This document shows positions 30,142 to 32,127 of a stretch of DNA of 32,127 nucleotides, piece after piece (position 1 is the first letter of the stretch; every line of letters begins with the position of its first letter). The stretch spans positions 1 through 32,127 of the forward strand of contig JAQGFW010031483.1 in the NCBI GenBank assembly GCA_030463445.1. Direction: 5' to 3'. The DNA is from Euplotes aediculatus (lineage: Eukaryota > Ciliophora > Spirotrichea > Euplotida > Euplotidae). Under the pieces are notes generated by a model. It ran no database searches. It was not told where the DNA came from and saw nothing but the letters and a program-made list of their open reading frames with translations. The position numbers and the translations under genes were made by a program.

Positions 30142-32004
30142 ATGAAAAAAATCGTTAAACCACTCTTTATAAGTCTCTTGATAATTCAGAACTTATTCGG
30201 ACAAGTTGATACCCGTTGGAGAGGTATTCTTGAGAACTCCCAACAAAACAATTACATGATTGATTCTAAATTGTATCAACTCGGACAACTTGCCGCAATT
30301 GATTTAGCAGATGCCAACACAAAAGCAGATAACATGCTCTTGCGGTCTCGTATTGAAGGTACTACAAAAGTTGTAAATGCCGAAATCGTTTATAAAAATA
30401 ATTATGAAAGTACCGATGAACTTCCTGATATCAATGTCTCTTTTTTAGAAAGTCTTGGTTTTAAGATAGAAACCGTTTGGAAGAATCGTGCAAGTGTTTG
30501 GGTTAGGCCAGACCAAATCATTCAGTTAGGTTCTAAACTCCCATCTGATTATTTTATGTTTGGAGTAAATGTAATTAGAGAAGACAACGAAGGTCCAGAG
30601 CTAATGAATTCTGACTCCTATTCTGGTGCAAGCCGTGGTGGTAATGGTATCAGAATTGCCATCATTGATAGTGAATTTGGTTCTTTGCAAACTTCGATAA
30701 ATAACGGACACTGCAAAACGCCAAATTATATGTGGAGTGGTGGCTCTGGTGGTAAAACTGTTGCACAAATATCTGGTGGTGGAGACCACGGCTTAGCTTG
30801 TTTTGAAACAGTTTATGACCACGCTCCCAATGCTACCTATGAATTATACCGAACCGGAAATGTAACCGAAAGGGCAAGTGCAATAAATCAATGTGTTACC
30901 AATGGAGTTGATGTTATATCAATGTCAATGTCGGCTTATAATTTGGGCTGGGGAGATAATACTGGGGCACTGTGTGTTGCGGCAAATAATGCTGCAAACA
31001 ACGGTGTTTTATTTTTTACGTCGTGTGGAAACCGAGCATTGACCCACTGGGAAGGCAATTTTGAAGATGACGATTCGGATAATATACACGAATGGTCGGG
31101 TACGGATGAATCAAATAACCGAACTGTTCCATCGGGAGAATGGGCTGTTGTTGACCTTGCGTGGAATCCTGTCGCAAACTCAAATTATGATGTTTATATA
31201 AGACGGACATCAGATAATGCTATTCTTGCATCGAGTACCAATGCTGGACTATCATTTGAAGATGCTGCTTGGTTTAACAATACTGGTTCAAGTGTTGGGG
31301 TGTATATCGAGGTACGAAAAGTAGGCAGTGCAAGCCCAACATTTGAAGTTTTTAGCCATGATGGTACATCTTCTTATCAATATTCTGTTGCATCAGGCTC
31401 AAATACGTCACCTTCAAATTCAACAAACTTAAATGTGGTTTCTGTTGGAGCTTTGCCGAGAACATCCTACAATTCGGCTGCTGGTACAACAGGTATAATA
31501 GCAAATTACAGTAGTCAAGGACCTACTAACAGTGGTAATTTAGCTCCCAAGATTTGTTCTCCTACAAATACCACCTATTCAGCGGGTTCTTTTGGAGGTA
31601 CAAGTTGTGCTACACCAAATGCGGCTGGTATGGCAGCGGCATTTTGGTCAGCTCATACGTATTTAGATGCGACCGGAGTAAGACAAATACTGTTTCGTAA
31701 GGCTCAATTATATAAAGATTGGGGAACTGCTGGAGCAGATAATATCTATGGAAACGGCGGTTTATTTTTGTATGATTATTTTGCAAATACAAGGTATATG
31801 TATAGAAGTGCCAACAATACTACGGGTCTTACAACACGTCCATATTACAATTTCTCACAAGCACAAACAAATACTCCAACTAATGGAAGAGTAATGATTC
31901 TTGGAGGTAATTATGCCGATAATGTTACTCTTGGAACTGGCAGCGGAGCAAATAAAAATATACTTTATAAGTCTTTGATAGTAGGTTCGGAGGCTGATTT
32001 TTAA
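30142..32004 (+). CDS. Secreted subtilisin-family (S8) serine protease
   Basis: 620 residues with a signal peptide (MKKIVKPLFISLLIIQNLFGQ). A pro-region (about 22-165) precedes the catalytic domain with the complete triad: Asp176 (IAIIDSEFG), His216 (GGGDHGLACFE) and Ser488 (GGTSCATPNAAG), with oxyanion Asn297 (SCGNRA). Between Asn297 and Ser488 is a large insertion (about 300-430, starting HWEGNFEDDDSDNIHEW) resembling a beta-sandwich (WAVVDLAWNPVANSNYDVYIRR) like those found in other S8 members. About 60 residues follow the catalytic domain (to SEADF), without a recognisable type IX C-terminal sorting domain. Possible substrates include the fibre protein encoded immediately upstream. Expected outside the cytoplasm. 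Confidence 0.88.
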   Translation: MKKIVKPLFISLLIIQNLFGQVDTRWRGILENSQQNNYMIDSKLYQLGQLAAIDLADANTKADNMLLRSRIEGTTKVVNAEIVYKNNYESTDELPDINVSFLESLGFKIETVWKNRASVWVRPDQIIQLGSKLPSDYFMFGVNVIREDNEGPELMNSDSYSGASRGGNGIRIAIIDSEFGSLQTSINNGHCKTPNYMWSGGSGGKTVAQISGGGDHGLACFETVYDHAPNATYELYRTGNVTERASAINQCVTNGVDVISMSMSAYNLGWGDNTGALCVAANNAANNGVLFFTSCGNRALTHWEGNFEDDDSDNIHEWSGTDESNNRTVPSGEWAVVDLAWNPVANSNYDVYIRRTSDNAILASSTNAGLSFEDAAWFNNTGSSVGVYIEVRKVGSASPTFEVFSHDGTSSYQYSVASGSNTSPSNSTNLNVVSVGALPRTSYNSAAGTTGIIANYSSQGPTNSGNLAPKICSPTNTTYSAGSFGGTSCATPNAAGMAAAFWSAHTYLDATGVRQILFRKAQLYKDWGTAGADNIYGNGGLFLYDYFANTRYMYRSANNTTGLTTRPYYNFSQAQTNTPTNGRVMILGGNYADNVTLGTGSGANKNILYKSLIVGSEADF

Positions 32005-32127
32005 AACGAGGTAATGTGGCAAAAAATAGTTGGTGGAAATTTGTAAAAAAAGTATTAATATTCGCTGCCAGTTTGAAGAGGACATTTGCTCTGGTGGAGA
32101 CCAACAAATCAGCAATAAAATTGGCCA
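32005..32127. other. Unassigned terminal stretch
   Basis: These 123 bases follow the protease stop. Two frames stay open to the window edge but their products look unlike any family I know, and no hairpin or promoter is clear. A next gene may begin here but cannot be supported from this window. Confidence 0.4.

Noticed and set aside
32033-32127. Possible GTG-started partial gene at the right edge
   Set aside because: Only 31 codons are visible, with no recognisable start signal or protein features.

Overview
The window looks like a chromosomal segment of a Bacteroidota bacterium, most likely order Cytophagales (an Emticicia/Arcicella-like relative is my guess from overall protein character, not from a search). 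The signs are low GC, a type IX secretion/gliding lipoprotein of the PorW/SprE type, BshA of bacillithiol synthesis, several DUF families typical of Bacteroidota, sparse Shine-Dalgarno sequences, and at least one upstream element of the form TTTG-N19-TAnnTTTG. No tRNA, rRNA, insertion sequence, CRISPR array or prophage was seen.

Left part (1-4825). On the minus strand are the start of an XdhC-type molybdoenzyme accessory gene (cut by the window edge), a secreted family 43 glycosidase and a sugar-acid dehydratase of the IlvD/Edd family. These suggest use of plant pentoses, but a strong hairpin terminator separates the last two. A plus-strand DUF937-OmpA membrane protein follows. It ends in a 19-bp hairpin shared with the convergent response regulator.

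Middle (4824-16233). A minus-strand cluster reads porW, a 40-residue one-helix microprotein, a sodium:solute symporter, and an OmpR-type response regulator. Upstream lie a patatin-like lipase with a clear Bacteroidota promoter, a TapB/DUF3108-like exported protein, a plus-strand DUF2147 protein, a DUF6268 outer-membrane barrel, purN and a UbiA-family prenyltransferase. The divergent bshA is followed by a strong terminator and then a second GTGTCC/GGACAC dyad.

Right part (16275-27519). This is the most coherent system: HlyD-type adaptor, TolC-type outer-membrane factor, MacB/LolD-type ABC ATPase and two FtsX-like permeases, then a serine hydrolase, a sigma-54-dependent response regulator and its histidine kinase, whose genes overlap by 4 bp. 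A good -24/-12 promoter (16275-16290) lies 46 bp before the adaptor gene, with the GTGTCC/GGACAC dyad about 88 bp upstream of the predicted transcription start. The natural reading is a self-contained envelope export system switched on by its own two-component pair. A MerR-type regulator and dprA (1-base overlap) follow.

Far right (27599-32127). An alpha/beta-hydrolase lipoprotein is followed by a two-gene unit: a secreted fibre-like repeat protein, then 6 bp later a secreted subtilisin-family protease. Nothing can be supported in the last ~120 bases.
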